From contig WACJ01000076.1 of NCBI GenBank assembly GCA_008973525.1, positions 930,001 to 994,000 of the forward strand: a DNA stretch of 64,000 nt. The letters are read 5' to 3'. Under the pieces are notes generated by a model that worked only from the letters and a program-made list of their open reading frames with translations, ran no database searches and was not told the DNA's origin. Positions 35,501 through 42,544 of the stretch are shown here, piece after piece. This stretch comes from Stenopsyche tienmushanensis (taxonomy: Eukaryota > Arthropoda > Insecta > Trichoptera > Stenopsychidae). The translations under genes and the position numbers were made by a program. The stretch's first letter is position 1. Every line of letters starts with the position of its first letter.

Positions 35501-36928
35501 CATATACAACATGATTATTTTAACCCTTTACATTCCGTGCCGGCATTGACGCGCATTTTTTTGCATTGTTTCAAAGCTGAGACTTTTAAGAATATATCCT
35601 ATAAATATATTTTTTTAATTCTAATTATTTACGAAGTTATAGCTAATTTCGTGACGCGGTAACTAAGCCAGTCCTACCAGAATAAAAACTCTTTTCAACA
35701 CAGTTGACATGATGTCTCATGTTATAATTAACTGATTTACTTCAAATTTAGTAAAAATATTTAAAATATAACTTTCTATCGCTCCTACCAGATTTATATC
35801 AAAATTTTGTTTTTAACTATTTAAAAAAAAAATAAAACTGAAAATATAAGGTTAAAAATGTTTTTTTTTAAGAAGTCACCATTGTGTGAAAATAAAATTA
35901 TTTATTATTCTCTGAGGTAGGGACTATAGCGACATTTTTACTAATTAAGAATCATTTTTATTTAATTAATTTTAGTTGATTAAATGGATTTGAATCGTGT
36001 CAACCAGGATACGCCCTATTTTTGTCCGTGCTATCAACAGTGTTAAGGTCATTTATTGATATACGAGCTTGATTCACACTGCACGGTCCTGAGAGAAAAT
36101 TTCATCCAAACATGTGATGATCTTGTGACGCATGGTACAACATATGTATCATGCGTTCGCCAATATGCATCGTTTTTCGTGGATAAATGTATGATATCGT
36201 CGGAGATATTGCGAATAAAAATATCTATGGAATAGTAGAATAATAGTAGCGTGTAAGTCCGGTCGATCAGAAGCCAACGGAAGTTCGAAAGGGGAAACAA
36301 TCTATCTTTGAGAAGGAGAGATTTGTTAGCCGGTTTGAGTAAATAAACCCTATTGCTTTCGGAAAAGAAAATGTATATTTTTATATATATAAAGAAATAA
36401 AACGGACGATTCTTTTATTTGCCCTGGGCACATTGTTTACATTTTTATTATTTACATTATGTACCCTTTAACTTCTTGTATTATCGCATTATCGGCTTTG
36501 TTTGCAGGCCACTTTTCCACGATTAGGTCAAGGTTGGAGCCTGAGGATACAAAACATCTAAAAATATAATTATTTTAGGGGATTATTAAGGAGTATATAT
36601 TCCAGTGATGTAAAACGATGGAGATTTAATGGAAATCTATGAATAAATTGTTTCGCGAAAGCTATTCTTATGAAAGCTTTTAATTTTACTTGGGGGCTTC
36701 CACCCTCCAGCTGCTATTCTATGCGCCCTTCTTATGATTTTATACAAGATATCTATAGTCTGTATCTTATTCAAGTCGATAAATATTCGTCTTTATGTTA
36801 AAAATTTATATTCAAATACTTTTATAAAATTAATATTGATTACCTTCATCGTTGTCGTTGTTTTCATTGCACCTCACGTAGGTCAATCTTGGTATAAATA
36901 ACAGAAACAAAACCAAAAACCACTGCAT
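14302..36928 (-). CDS. unc-5: unc-5 netrin receptor gene, extracellular part (7 exons, 3' end not found)
   Basis: This is the gene-level record. Coding pieces are 36928..36844, 29314..28890, 28806..28596, 16375..16170, 16083..16005, 15931..15758 and 14505..14302 on the minus strand. All six junctions have GT donors and AG acceptors, and they keep one frame for 461 residues. Domain order is signal peptide (about 1-20), acidic linker (about 29-140), Ig1 (about 141-240), Ig2 (about 241-335), TSR1 (336-393) and TSR2 (394-453). This is the ectodomain order of UNC5 netrin receptors, single-pass membrane proteins that mediate repulsive axon and cell guidance. The family's transmembrane helix, ZU5, UPA and death domains are absent from what I can read. 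Exon 7 ends at a donor in phase 1, so the protein continues into an exon not identified here. The family assignment rests on domain order and motifs and is firm. Splicing is inferred from sequence alone. Confidence 0.95.
14813..15040 (+). repeat. Family A repeat, copy 2
   Basis: Begins TTAACTCTTTGCGGTCCTAT, then GTCGAGTCTGGCTCGAC and TTTTGCGTATCGTGTTTAG. It breaks off at CAGGCAGTGACTCT, directly joined to a family B fragment, and sits in the intron between unc-5 exons 6 and 7. Confidence 0.75.
15040..15350 (+). repeat. Family B MITE fragment
   Basis: Right half of the family: TTTACTTCAAATTTGATACG, GCCATTTTGTGAAAATAAA, GAGGTAAGAACTATAGC and CATGTCAACCAG. It has lost its left half to the junction with family A. 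Confidence 0.75.
15395..15560 (+). pseudogene. Mariner transposase relic in unc-5 intron
   Basis: [18 protein letters not shown] is followed by [10 protein letters not shown]. This matches the mariner stretch W-(V/I)-P-x-LL-T-x-Q-x-x-R...SERC-FxRNK. It is opposite in strand to unc-5 and stops near 15623. No terminal repeats seen. Confidence 0.65.
15758..15931 (-). CDS. unc-5: unc-5 exon 6: thrombospondin type-1 repeat 1
   Basis: The exon lies after CTTGCAG and ends at a GTAAGA donor. It encodes [17 protein letters not shown], then [18 protein letters not shown] and DCLPC. The three tryptophans (340, 343, 346), the R-R-x-R ladder partners and six cysteines (349, 351, 365, 377, 388, 391) define a TSR. 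One feature is unusual against the general TSR consensus: the first two cysteines are separated by one residue (CRC), where most repeats have C-x-x-x-C. This may be an arthropod UNC5 trait rather than a defect, as all six cysteines remain. The exon both enters and leaves in phase 1, so it is a symmetric domain exon. Confidence 0.95.
16005..16083 (-). CDS. unc-5: unc-5 exon 5: end of Ig2
   Basis: A 79-bp exon between a TATAG acceptor and a GTAATT donor. It encodes [19 protein letters not shown] and then LALLTVY, the F and G strands of the Ig2 fold: the D-x-A-x-Y-x-C motif with the second disulfide cysteine, then AENxAG-RVS. The last base, G, joins TT of exon 6 to make Val, giving TVYVNGGWS, the usual Ig2-to-TSR1 transition in UNC5 proteins. 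NYS is a possible glycosylation site. Confidence 0.95.
16170..16375 (-). CDS. unc-5: unc-5 exon 4: most of Ig2 (I-set)
   Basis: The acceptor TTTTTTGCAG is followed by 2 nt plus 68 codons. It starts [15 protein letters not shown], continues [19 protein letters not shown] with KNGSPLI, and ends [10 protein letters not shown]-x-P-x-G-x-P...V-x-W-L-K-N is the B-C strand signature of the second UNC5 Ig domain. The donor is GTTCGT, slightly weak because T replaces A at the third intron position. The next exon follows after only 86 bp and continues in phase 0 with DMANYSC, the expected F-strand. The intron separating this exon from exon 3 is 12.2 kb. Confidence 0.95.
16376..17650. other. Left part of the 12.2-kb unc-5 intron, repeat-poor
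   Basis: No open frames with homology. The stretch 16500-16700 and 17200-17550 is less AT-rich than the surroundings, with CTAATTA-type motifs, and may include intronic regulatory DNA. That is inference only. Confidence 0.3.
17665..17890 (+). repeat. Imperfect local duplication
   Basis: Two related blocks about 130 bp apart share AAGTTTTATTGCAATC, GAACGGTATGGCAG-GCAT and ACAAA followed by ATTTTTAT. This pattern resembles the 3' UTR of some insect retroposons. A looser match is at 46695-46760. Confidence 0.45.
18040..18720 (+). pseudogene. Tc1/mariner-superfamily transposase relic
   Basis: Frame 18044..18307 contains [20 protein letters not shown] followed by SRRS, then [22 protein letters not shown] and a stop. 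In the same line it continues [17 protein letters not shown]. The HTH, the KIQLxQELxxxDHxxR motif and the catalytic SDEAHFW are typical of a widespread insect Tc1-like transposase. Later frames (NINFWVAI) fit the next strand. At least three stops or shifts break it. Lies in the unc-5 intron on the opposite strand. Confidence 0.75.
18721..19900. other. Intron sequence, GC-richer patch at 19020-19220
   Basis: The patch has a 66-codon minus-strand frame (19218..19018) without known motifs and could be conserved noncoding DNA. The remainder is AT-rich and unassigned. Confidence 0.3.
19905..20395 (+). repeat. Family B MITE, nearly full copy
   Basis: Landmarks in order: AAGTTTAGACTTTTAAG, GGAGTTATAGCTATTTTAG, GTTGACATGATATCTTAAG, GCCATTTTGTAAACACAAA, GAGGTAGAGACTATAACGAC and CATGTCAACCAGG. 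Terminal repeats not retained. Confidence 0.8.
20903..20968 (-). repeat. Pogo-like MITE fragment
   Basis: The right end in reverse complement reads TACAGTCAACCCTTCTATAG; the inner part GTTTCTATAGCGAGGTCCCT matches the 71-bp element at 37490-37560. The left terminal repeat is decayed. Confidence 0.55.
20970..21736. other. Intron sequence, no exon seen
   Basis: The part at 21100-21480 is mixed in composition and repeat-poor, with several TTAATTG/CAATTAA-type motifs. It may be regulatory. No homology recognised. Confidence 0.3.
21737..22030 (+). pseudogene. Nested opposite-strand open frame, C12orf56-like N-terminus
   Basis: The frame starts at ATG 21737 and reads [20 protein letters not shown], then [20 protein letters not shown], then [12 protein letters not shown]. 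It continues to about YPMDDQES before entering a mariner end near 22062. The ordered text, low-complexity Ser start and HYVFLTDNR motif are protein-like, unlike neighbouring frames. I think it resembles the N-terminal region of uncharacterised C12orf56-type proteins, where a conserved (I/L)-(S/T)-D-N-R motif is followed by a Tyr-Leu-Thr-Glu-Asn-Pro stretch. Here that stretch appears to be missing (DNRNPTRSL), suggesting a small in-frame deletion. It may be a decayed gene copy or a first exon of a nested gene. Homology is from memory and moderate. Confidence 0.5.
22062..22200 (+). mobile_element. Mariner 5' end fragment
   Basis: TCGGCCATTTTGTTTCGTCA, CAATAAATTCTTCCGATGGA and GTCGTCGCGCG, then GGAAGTTTGTTGTAGTGATG and AAGTCGACAAGAAT. 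The same order is found at 47632-47830, which runs on into a transposase relic. Confidence 0.7.
22800..23060 (-). repeat. Family A repeat, copy 3 (reverse)
   Basis: Reads, in reverse, TTAACTCTTTGCGGTCCTAT through TTTTGCGTATCGTGTTTAG to GACTCTTAACGCGCGCTTTC and GTGAACATCTC. TTAA stands at both the outer edge (23056) and the inner CTCTTAACGC site. Confidence 0.75.
23318..24010. repeat. Composite repeat H, filled copy
   Basis: About 690 bp that align with 30175-30870: the mariner end GACGATCTCTCCATCGGAAG, then AAAATGGCCGAC, CACATGTTGTATCATAG, TCAATTGTTGGTAATGAG, and TTAGCAGCATCCAAATCAG near the end. The copy contains a 211-bp MITE (23673-23883) that is absent from the other copy. Confidence 0.65.
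23673..23883. mobile_element. Pogo-like MITE, 211 bp, TA target
   Basis: The left end is CAGTCAACCTCC; the right end in reverse complement is CAGTCAACTCTTCTATAGCG. It is flanked by TA on both sides. The homologous copy at about 30690 has a single TA and no insert, giving an empty site. TA duplication and a CAGT-start end fit Tc1/mariner/pogo-type elements. Confidence 0.75.
24011..25162. other. Intron sequence without recognised features
   Basis: Overlapping open frames at 24161..24445 (-), 24329..24514 (+) and 24488..24730 (-) show no motifs. I checked this region for a missing unc-5 exon and found none; exon 3 joins exon 4 in phase without one. Confidence 0.4.
25163..25500 (+). repeat. Family A repeat, copy 4
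   Basis: Starts TTAACTCTTAGGGTCCTATG, with GTCGAGTGTGACTCGACAT palindrome, TTTTGCGTATCGTGTTTAG and CAGTGACTCTTAACACGCGC. It then continues into TTTCGTGAACATCTCCG and ACTAACGAATATAC. The last part is shared with copy 1 beyond its TTAA, so the unit is longer than the TTAA-to-TTAA segment. Confidence 0.75.
25515..25670 (-). repeat. Family B MITE fragment
   Basis: GGCACGTCCTGGTTGACACG, ATTTCAACCC and AAGGATTCTTAATCAGTAAAG, the right end of the family in reverse. It is cut after the CACTATAGTGC region. Confidence 0.65.
25770..26097 (-). repeat. Probable solo LTR, most complete copy
   Basis: On the minus strand it begins TGTGTTATTTAACAGCGCCA, then TCTCTTGTGGCCCTAAGGAG and GGTTAGCCTTGGCTGCGGGA, a CT-rich block, GTAGAATAAATTG (poly-A signal), TCTATTCGACGCCCG and AACGGACCCACG, to about 25770. 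Copies at 12200, 43930, 52590 and 55830 share parts of this order. LTR identity is inferred from the TG start and central poly-A signal. No flanking duplication was established. Confidence 0.5.
26100..27425. other. Intron sequence without recognised features
   Basis: Frames at 26745..26966 (+) and 26820..27191 (-) overlap on opposite strands and have no known motifs. A T-run and CGTACGCATGCGCA palindrome-like site stand at about 26730. Confidence 0.4.
27430..27625 (-). pseudogene. Mariner transposase relic, C-terminal part
   Basis: Minus-strand frame from about 27603 reads [20 protein letters not shown] and PNVKK, then stop, then [21 protein letters not shown]. This matches ELL-HPPYSPDLAPSDYFLFPNLKKxLxGK of mariner, with the catalytic Asp changed (SPDLAP became LPYLAP). 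Clearly decayed. Confidence 0.75.
27850..28590. other. Intron immediately 3' of unc-5 exon 3
   Basis: A repeated GTTGCCAGACTAT occurs at 27918 and 28009. The stretch around 28310-28400 has short inverted pieces (ATGGATGGTT and AACCATCCAT). No exon seen. Confidence 0.4.
28596..28806 (-). CDS. unc-5: unc-5 exon 3: second half of Ig1
   Basis: The exon is 211 bp (70 codons plus 1), separated from exon 2 by an 83-bp intron. It begins [17 protein letters not shown] and contains [14 protein letters not shown] and [12 protein letters not shown], ending SQPSYIEVA. The FKCNG, QVEE-F and CxCxAW motifs are hallmarks of UNC5 Ig1, which uses two disulfides instead of one. The second cysteine pair is visible here as KCNG and the first cysteine of the CEC motif. 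NVT is a possible N-glycosylation site. The last T joins AT of exon 4 to make Tyr, giving the family-typical junction IEVAYLRKQF. The donor is GTAAGT. Confidence 0.96.
28890..29314 (-). CDS. unc-5: unc-5 exon 2: acidic linker and first half of Ig1
   Basis: The acceptor TTGCAG precedes the exon. The frame runs 2 + 141 codons to AAG before a GTACGT donor. Residues about 29-140 form a low-complexity, strongly acidic stretch rich in D, E, S and K, with runs such as [14 protein letters not shown] and [13 protein letters not shown], and no predicted fold. Residues 141-170 open Ig1 ([20 protein letters not shown], then [10 protein letters not shown]), matching the A-B strands and first cysteine of the UNC5 Ig1 domain. 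The linker is long for the family; vertebrate UNC5 proteins reach Ig1 soon after the signal peptide. An in-frame ATG at 29354 belongs to the intron and is not used in this model, because it would lack a signal peptide. Confidence 0.93.
29315..30085. other. Intron 1 of unc-5, exon-proximal part
   Basis: No coding sequence. The 29460-29700 part is rich in TTAATTGA and CAATCAATTAAG-type motifs, possible homeodomain sites. Inference only. Confidence 0.3.
30090..30353. mobile_element. Rearranged mariner derivative with right terminal repeat
   Basis: Internal pieces GAATTTCCTGATATTTC and GTATCACAACATCC(T)AGAATCCAAAA, adjacent here, are far apart at 47930 and 48127. They are followed by an inverted 5'-end segment (GCGCGACGACCTCTCCATCG) and then TTGTAACCTTACTTTTTATA to TGACCCTAGTA, the mariner-type terminal repeat. 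This is an internally deleted, inverted copy. Confidence 0.65.
30175..30870. repeat. Composite repeat H, empty copy
   Basis: Partner of 23318-24010 but without the 211-bp MITE: TTGAAATATTTATAATTAAT spans the empty TA. Ends in a region rich in TCGGTT motifs (ATTTATATCGGTTCATTTAC) that recurs near 31405. Confidence 0.6.
30935..31345 (-). repeat. Family B MITE copy
   Basis: GTCTTGGTTGACACGATTTC, GTCGCTATAGTTCCTACC, CAAAATGGCGACTGTTTAAA, TTGAGATATCATGTCAACCG and ACATTCTTAAAATTCCAAGC, in reverse order of the family. Part of the segment after the GTCAACCG motif is deleted, as in the copy at 55290. Confidence 0.8.
31346..35230. other. Intron 1, no exon recognised
   Basis: About 3.9 kb. Frames at 31388..31795 (+), 33079..33324 (+) and the overlapping pair 33494..33736 (-) and 33537..33773 (+) have no recognised homology. 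The 33540-33780 part is mixed in composition, with a GTCAGGTCCAGAGCCC block whose GGCACCATTT(G/A)TCATGGG recurs at 33877, so it may belong to an unknown repeat. AT-rich elsewhere. Confidence 0.35.
35235..35425 (+). repeat. Family B MITE fragment
   Basis: Only the right end: short TTTTTAAAAATAATC, TTTAAATCGTGTCAACCAAG and ATACGCC before ACCTATTAAATTTTACCAGCC. Confidence 0.55.
35540..36020 (+). repeat. Family B MITE, nearly full copy
   Basis: TTTTTTTGCATTGTTTCAAAG, AATTATTTACGAAGTTATAG, GTTGACATGATGTCTCATG, GAGGTAGGGACTATAGCGAC and CGTGTCAACCAGGATACGCC, in family order. Terminal repeats are lost. Confidence 0.8.
36021..36843. other. Intron 1, next to exon 1
   Basis: A short inverted motif (GCATGGTACAACATATGTATCATGCG, two halves of about 12 bp) stands at about 36131-36156, and relatives occur at 34295, 35078, 30545 and 23560. 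No exon. Confidence 0.4.
36844..36928 (-). CDS. unc-5: unc-5 exon 1: start codon and signal peptide
   Basis: ATG is at 36928 in an A-rich context (AAAAATG). The exon encodes 28 residues beginning [20 protein letters not shown], a typical signal peptide with a leucine/phenylalanine core and cleavage probably near residue 18-20. An acidic, asparagine-rich tail (NENNDNDE) follows. The exon ends in phase 1 at a GTAATC donor. Its last G joins the AT at the start of exon 2 to make Asp, so acidic sequence runs on smoothly across the junction. This join, and the lack of any other hydrophobic start upstream of exon 2, is why I chose this start. Intron 1 is about 7.5 kb and full of repeats. Confidence 0.87.
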
Positions 36929-37097
36929 TTTTGATAAAAAACACTCAAAATACAGGAATTCACCTCTCGAATGTCATCATAAAATTAAAAATTAACACAT
37001 ATTTGAACCAAACAAAAACTCCCGACGCAATCCCGAATCACACATTAGCGGGCAGCGATAACGTCGATTTGCACTCGACAACGTCCAATCGAAGCAT
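36929..37097 (-). other. unc-5: unc-5 5' leader with three upstream ORFs
   Basis: The 169 bp upstream of the start codon contain three complete short ORFs on the minus strand: 37097..37038 (19 codons plus stop), 37045..36992 (17 plus stop) and 36980..36960 (6 plus stop). All end before the main ATG. A good acceptor (TTTGTTTGTTGCAG) ends at 37098, so the leader may begin as a spliced exon there. A donor-like GTAAGT at 37124..37119 lies only 27 bp upstream, so the two cannot define one intron. The upstream ORFs would be expected to lower translation of the main frame; that is inference. The transcription start is unknown. Confidence 0.45.
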
Positions 37098-37488
37098 CTG
37101 CAACAAACAAACACACAAACTTACAACACTGTTCGAAACAATAATCCGGCATTACACAAATCTAACACCGACCAGTTGTATGCCCAATGTCGAAAACAAC
37201 ACTAACCAAATATACCTGACCTCACTAAAAACCCCTCCAAAATCCCTATTCCCACCGCCGTCTCGCTTCTACGCCCATAGAAAAAACTACTTCTTGCTCA
37301 TCACAGATCATGTGTCATTTTTTTTGCTCTCCCAGAAGGTAGCTTCGGGATTCGTACAATATGTGCATCTTGCGTCCCGAAACACCGCTATGCACAGCTT
37401 CCCAACAACTGAATTTATTTATATTTAAACGCATTATTTCAAGTTATAAAAATTCTCATACTAATTTTAAATTATTTAATATAAATTT
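37098..37488 (-). promoter_or_regulatory. Region upstream of unc-5 exon 1 (possible promoter or 5' UTR intron)
   Basis: On the minus strand this is G/T-rich with GTTTGTGTGTTTGTTTGTTGCAG-type sequence next to the leader. On the plus strand it gives a spurious 165-codon frame. No clear initiator or TATA box can be chosen. It contains either the end of a 5' UTR intron or the core promoter. Confidence 0.3.
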
Positions 37489-37489
37489 A

Positions 37490-37560
37490 CAGCCAAACCT
37501 TCTATAGCGTTTTGTTTTTATAGCACAGTCCCTATCAAGACGCTATAGAAGAATTGATTG
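37490..37560. mobile_element. 71-bp pogo-like micro-MITE
   Basis: The ends CAGCCAAACCTTCTATAGCG and, in reverse complement, CAATCAATTCTTCTATAGCG are flanked by TA on both sides (37488-37489, 37561-37562). The body is almost all terminal repeat. Same family as 20903-20968 and a one-ended piece at 58337. Confidence 0.65.
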
Positions 37561-37562
37561 TA

Positions 37563-40489
37563 TACAGAATATAATTATCATGTATGAAATTTGCCAGGTT
37601 TGCTTGAGTTATTTCTAGGAAAATACTCTCGGGATAAAGATTCGATATGTAAATAAATTTATAATTTTTTTAGAAATATTTTTAATGAGCCCTCATATTT
37701 TAATTAATGTAAAAAATTACATTTTTGTTGAATTTAACCAAAATACATGATTCATAAAAATATGCTTCCCGCATGTGACAATAAATCGAGATAGAACGGC
37801 ATTTCAATAAAGGCGCTAAATTTTTAAATGTAAATTTAAAAAGTTATATTTGAGATATTTAATTATTTTTTAATTTATTTGAAAGAATATTTAATGGCAA
37901 AAATTAATAAATTTAAAATGTTTCAAATATTTACCACAAATTTGCTTGGCGGTACGTTAACGGTGAGTCAAATTTTCGATGATTTTTTCGCATAAATCTG
38001 CCTGAATTTCCTGAATGGCGTTCGTTATGTTGACTTTATGGACATTAATTATTTGCATTTATCAGCAATCTAAGGAAGTCTCTAAGAAATAAGTCTAAAC
38101 GCGTTTAATCGATGGTTTGTTAACATCGGGGGTGAGATAACCATGCTTTTAAATCGCTCATGAACGATATCCATCGTGGCGTGCGCTGTGTAATATGTAT
38201 CGTTATCCTGTTCAAACTACATATTATCAATATCTATATCATCAAGTTAAAGTCAAAATAAGTTGCTTATCATTGATTTTATAAAACGATTATGACAATA
38301 CTAATTTCGTTTTGGCCAAAATACGGAATAGTAATTTTAAAAATAAAATTTGATGATTTACACAATTTTTTCAAAGCTATACTAATTTGCCATATAATAC
38401 TAAATAATATATAATAAATTTATAGATTTTGCTTTAATAACATGGTCGTTATAATCTAACAAACTTCGAGCGTCTTTATTGATAGACCATGTACTTTATC
38501 TAATTTTATAGCAAAAGTATGCAATATCGAATGTATGTCTTGTTTGATACAAAATGCATTCAACGTCGGTTTATTCGAGTAATTTTATAGGGTTTGCATA
38601 TCAGATTTCAAGAGCATCATCGTCCTAATTTTGGTCCATCGTAAAAATTCGAATCGCCATATGACGAAATCGATTTAGAATATGAAGCAAACAGTTCAGT
38701 CTCGACGTGCGATCCACAGATTGAAAGATAAATATTTGTGCGTGAATCCCACGCAGCATGCGGCATAAATTCTGAATTGAACGTTCAAGTAAATATGCCT
38801 CAAAAATAGAACATCACAAAAGTAGAATCAATTTACGTAGCTGTGGGCGGACTTTTTGCGAAGCGAATAGAAATCGCCGAACAATTAAACATTGCGCAAA
38901 TGGAGTCCATGTCCAATTTAAAAACTTGTCGAAAAAATAAGTTAAAGCCTCGTATCTGGGCTCTTGGGTCGTGTTGAGCTTTAGGGCAGATATCGCGTGT
39001 GGCACTCCTTGCAGTCAATTATCGTTTTTTGCTTTCTATAATTATTTGTATTTGTATTGAAACGATTATCTGAGATACAAGCTAAAAGTCTCGCTTGAAT
39101 TGTATATTTATTTGGGAAGCTATGGTTTTGAAAGTTCCTAGGCCATGGGGCGTAACGGTGTCCCTACAGACGCAGCCTTTACAAAAAAAAATAAGGGACG
39201 GAGGACTATTGAACAATTTTTGGTCGAATTCCTATTATTAAACTGACTTTGTTCCCAGTGTGAAATTGAGACCTCCGTTTGGTCCATTGTTGGAAGGACT
39301 CTTTGTCTTGGAAGATGGCTCCCGTTCATCTTCAACAATTGCACTGTTGTAAAACCATTATGTGCTTACGAGCAGATTAAAGCCTATTCACCAAATCGCA
39401 TTCTAATACAAGATGTCTTGGGACATCTTAGAATACTGTCACACTTGACAGATCATGAATCTTAACTTTTCACGAATGCATGAACAAACAAGATGACTGT
39501 CAATGAAACTCGAAAAAAAATTAACATCAAGGGCTTAAAACATCCGGTGAATTTCATACAATACACAGACAACCCTTTGCGAATTTACGCTCGGGATTAT
39601 GCTAAGTAATTTTATTATTAAATCCAAGCAAAAAAAAGTTCAACAATCTCACAAAAAGTGTTTTAATTACAACGGAAATAAAGGGCACTAAAAAAGCACC
39701 TGCACCCTTTGATTTGCTAATTGCTCCTAAATTAGCTGGTATTGGGGTTGAAGCGATAAAATCCCCATGTGTTGAAAGGCACATAAATTCATAGCTTGAA
39801 AGCCCGAAATAAAACACTAAGGGTAAAATAAACATTTATAAAATAAATAAATTTACGCATATTATAAATAAAATTTCAGCCTTGAATTTAATTTCTCCCA
39901 TTTCTACCCCATGCCGATGCACGCACAAGAAGGTCCTTTTACCCCAAAAAAAAAAAAATTAACAACGACCATCCAAATGAGTTCTTGGAAGCATAGGATC
40001 CAATTCTGTGGTTTAATTTTTTGCTCGCTCGCTTTTAAAATTTATTGACATGTGAGCCTAATTTCAAGATTTTCAACACTGATATTCAATTATAACGATG
40101 AAGAAGGAAAGAAATGGCATCATCTGTTGCGCAACGCGAGGATCTGATGAAATAAATGAGATTTTTATGTATCAATAATAAATTTGTACAGCGAAATTCC
40201 GGATCATATTTGAATCACCCTCGTGTGTTCGATAAACATCATCATATTGGTATTCAGACGGCTGTACATATAGCATGTGCCAAATTAATTATCCCATTGT
40301 TGTGTATAATTAATCCTTTGATAACCGAATTACTAATAAGGGGTTGATATTCACAAATTTGGAGTGTATTGGATAATAAATACATACGCTGTTCGGCAGT
40401 GATTTGCAACTGTGGTACGCGATGCCTTAATAATCAAATTTTGCATAGCGATCGTTCCCATGGAAGCGCGTACGACAAAGCTGGCATTT
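37563..40489. other. Upstream of unc-5: no gene seen
   Basis: Frames at 38814..39018 (-), 39138..39344 (-), 39602..39835 (-) and 40156..40347 (+) lack homology. A block TACAGCGAAATTCCGGATCA, then TATTTGAATCACCCTCGTG (40189-40227) recurs in reverse at 45012-45052, so it is a repeat. Confidence 0.4.
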
Positions 40490-40639
40490 ATTGACACTTC
40501 ACAGTCGGGCGATTTCGCTTGGAATTCATGAATTCTTTCATAAAAGTGATATAATTCTTAATAAAGCGCTATGGAACGCAACATGTGCGTGCATACGCCT
40601 TCTGGATTACTCGAGTGCGCACTCAACATGTGAGTACAT

Positions 40640-41060
40640 ACTCAGCAAACGGTTAAAGAAACTTTTAAAAATTGAAAAAAGTTTCAGCAGATAAAATGTA
40701 CGAGGTAAAAAAAGAGTGCATCATTTTATTTAAACAGAATGGCGACTGTTTAAAAAAAACATTTTTTATCGAGAGTTTTTATTTTTTAAAAAATAGTTTA
40801 ACACAAAATTTCAACATATATCTGGTAGGAGCGATAGAAGGTTATATTCAAAAGATTTTTATTAAATTTGAAATAAATCTGTTAATTACAATATGAGATA
40901 TCATGTCAACCGTGTTGAAAAAAGTTTTCATTCTGTTGACCGGCTTATTTACCGCGTCACGAAAATAGCTATAAATTCGTAAATAATTATAATTTTATAA
41001 ATTTATTTAGAGAATATATTTTTAGATATCTCAACTTTGAAACAATGTAAAAAAAATCGA
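40640..41060 (-). repeat. Family B MITE copy
   Basis: CAGAATGGCGACTGTTTAAA, ATATCTGGTAGGAGCGATAG, ATGAGATATCATGTCAACCG, CGCGTCACGAAAATAGCTAT and AACTTTGAAACAATG, in reverse order. The piece before it (40560-40640) has the ATGTGCGTGCATAC motif shared with 56030-56060. Confidence 0.75.
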
Positions 41061-41064
41061 TTGA

Positions 41065-42540
41065 TTAAATTATCTTCATACAGAAGATTGATCGTTAAAA
41101 TTTTTAATATCTTTCTAAAAATAATATTTTTAAAAAATCCATGTTTTTTTGTGTTCCACCAATTATCTCAATCAATCTTCCATGTCCGTGGATACTTGCG
41201 TATATTCCATGGACTATTGAGCAATATTTTATGCCCATTTTCTCAAAGTGTTTCAAGTTATTAATTACTTCATTTAATAGCCCGTTTCAAACATAAAATA
41301 CCGTCTTTACGTTTTTCTTTTTCGAAAATTCTATATCAGGCCATATTTAACGGAGCCCACATCAATAAATGCCTGGAAGCTTGGAAACGACCGTCTCGAT
41401 CAATTATCTACGTAATTACGGGTTACTTGCTTACTCCATAGAATTCCCATAACTATTGCCTTCGAGTCGTTTTAAAAATCGTCTCTTATTAAAAACTAGG
41501 AATTTATGTATCGGAAGCTCGTTGTATCAATTTCAATTTGAAGCATTCGGCTTTTATGATGAAATAAACATCAGTAGTAAATATGAAATCCATTCGCAGG
41601 GTTTCGTACAGAATGTAAAGCCTTAAAACGTGTCCTGTTATTCCTGGGAGAGAATGGCTCGGCGCACCATATCAAAGCTATCACTACACGAAAATTCCAT
41701 TAGAAATCTGTGATCACGAAAAGTGTTAGCAATAGAGTGTCTAAAAAGGATAAACAGTATGTAGCTAGAGTGTATATGGAGTCTGTAAATACTGGAAAAA
41801 CATTCAGATTGAAAGTGCAGAGTGATGTGAAGTATACGTTATCGATCCGATATGCTGCAGGGTCTCTCCGATATACCAAAATTTGAGCAAAAATAATGAT
41901 GATACCAACCCTCAAATATCAAGAACGTCAAAGCCAAGCACATGTGGTCTACAGACGACTTAAAGATGTATTCTTCCACGACCACATGTCGTTGTGGCCA
42001 TAACGAAGCCCAGATTTGCCAAATGATCCCGCACAAACGGCACCGACTTTCGCTCCCGAAAGACCAAAATCAAAATTCAAGGGCGCCGAAAACCACGCAC
42101 GCCAATAACAATTGACACCCAGATTTATGGGGCTGCTTTCATTTTTATTAATTCCCCAAAAATACGACCCCGAATACTCAAGGAGCACGCGAATCGCGCC
42201 GCGAAGCCTTTACGATGCGAAGCGCATAAATTTCAAGGGCCGAAATAAAAATCGGCCGATCCGGCTTATTACCGGCCGTATAAATAGCATAATGGCATCG
42301 TTCGAGTGTACATTTAATTGTAATAAAATACAATAAATCCCCATCGATGCGTAATTTTTATCCCGACCCTCGATCGCCGGTTGGGGGTTTCGCGGGGGCT
42401 ATAAAAATGAAAATGAGCTCGCATTGCGTATTGACACTGCGCGAATAACAAAAACATACCCCTGACGGGGAGCGCTTAAAAATCCATATTCGTTGGGGAT
42501 GCAAAGGTATTTAGATATGGTAGGCATTTAAAAACTGAAA
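41065..42540. other. Repeat-poor upstream region with GC-rich block
   Basis: The 41900-42500 block has higher GC, no repeats of the window's families, and many short inverted pieces such as ATCGGCCGAT. A TATAAATAG stands at 42278 and another GCTATAAAAATG at 42399. It could be an enhancer or an unannotated promoter. No coding homology in either strand. Confidence 0.3.
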
Positions 42541-42544
42541 ATTT

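Noticed and set aside
36931..37428. 165-codon plus-strand frame, the longest in the window
   Set aside because: It is antisense to the unc-5 leader and upstream region. Its Thr/Asn/His-rich text follows from A/C-rich strand composition, with no domain or motif.
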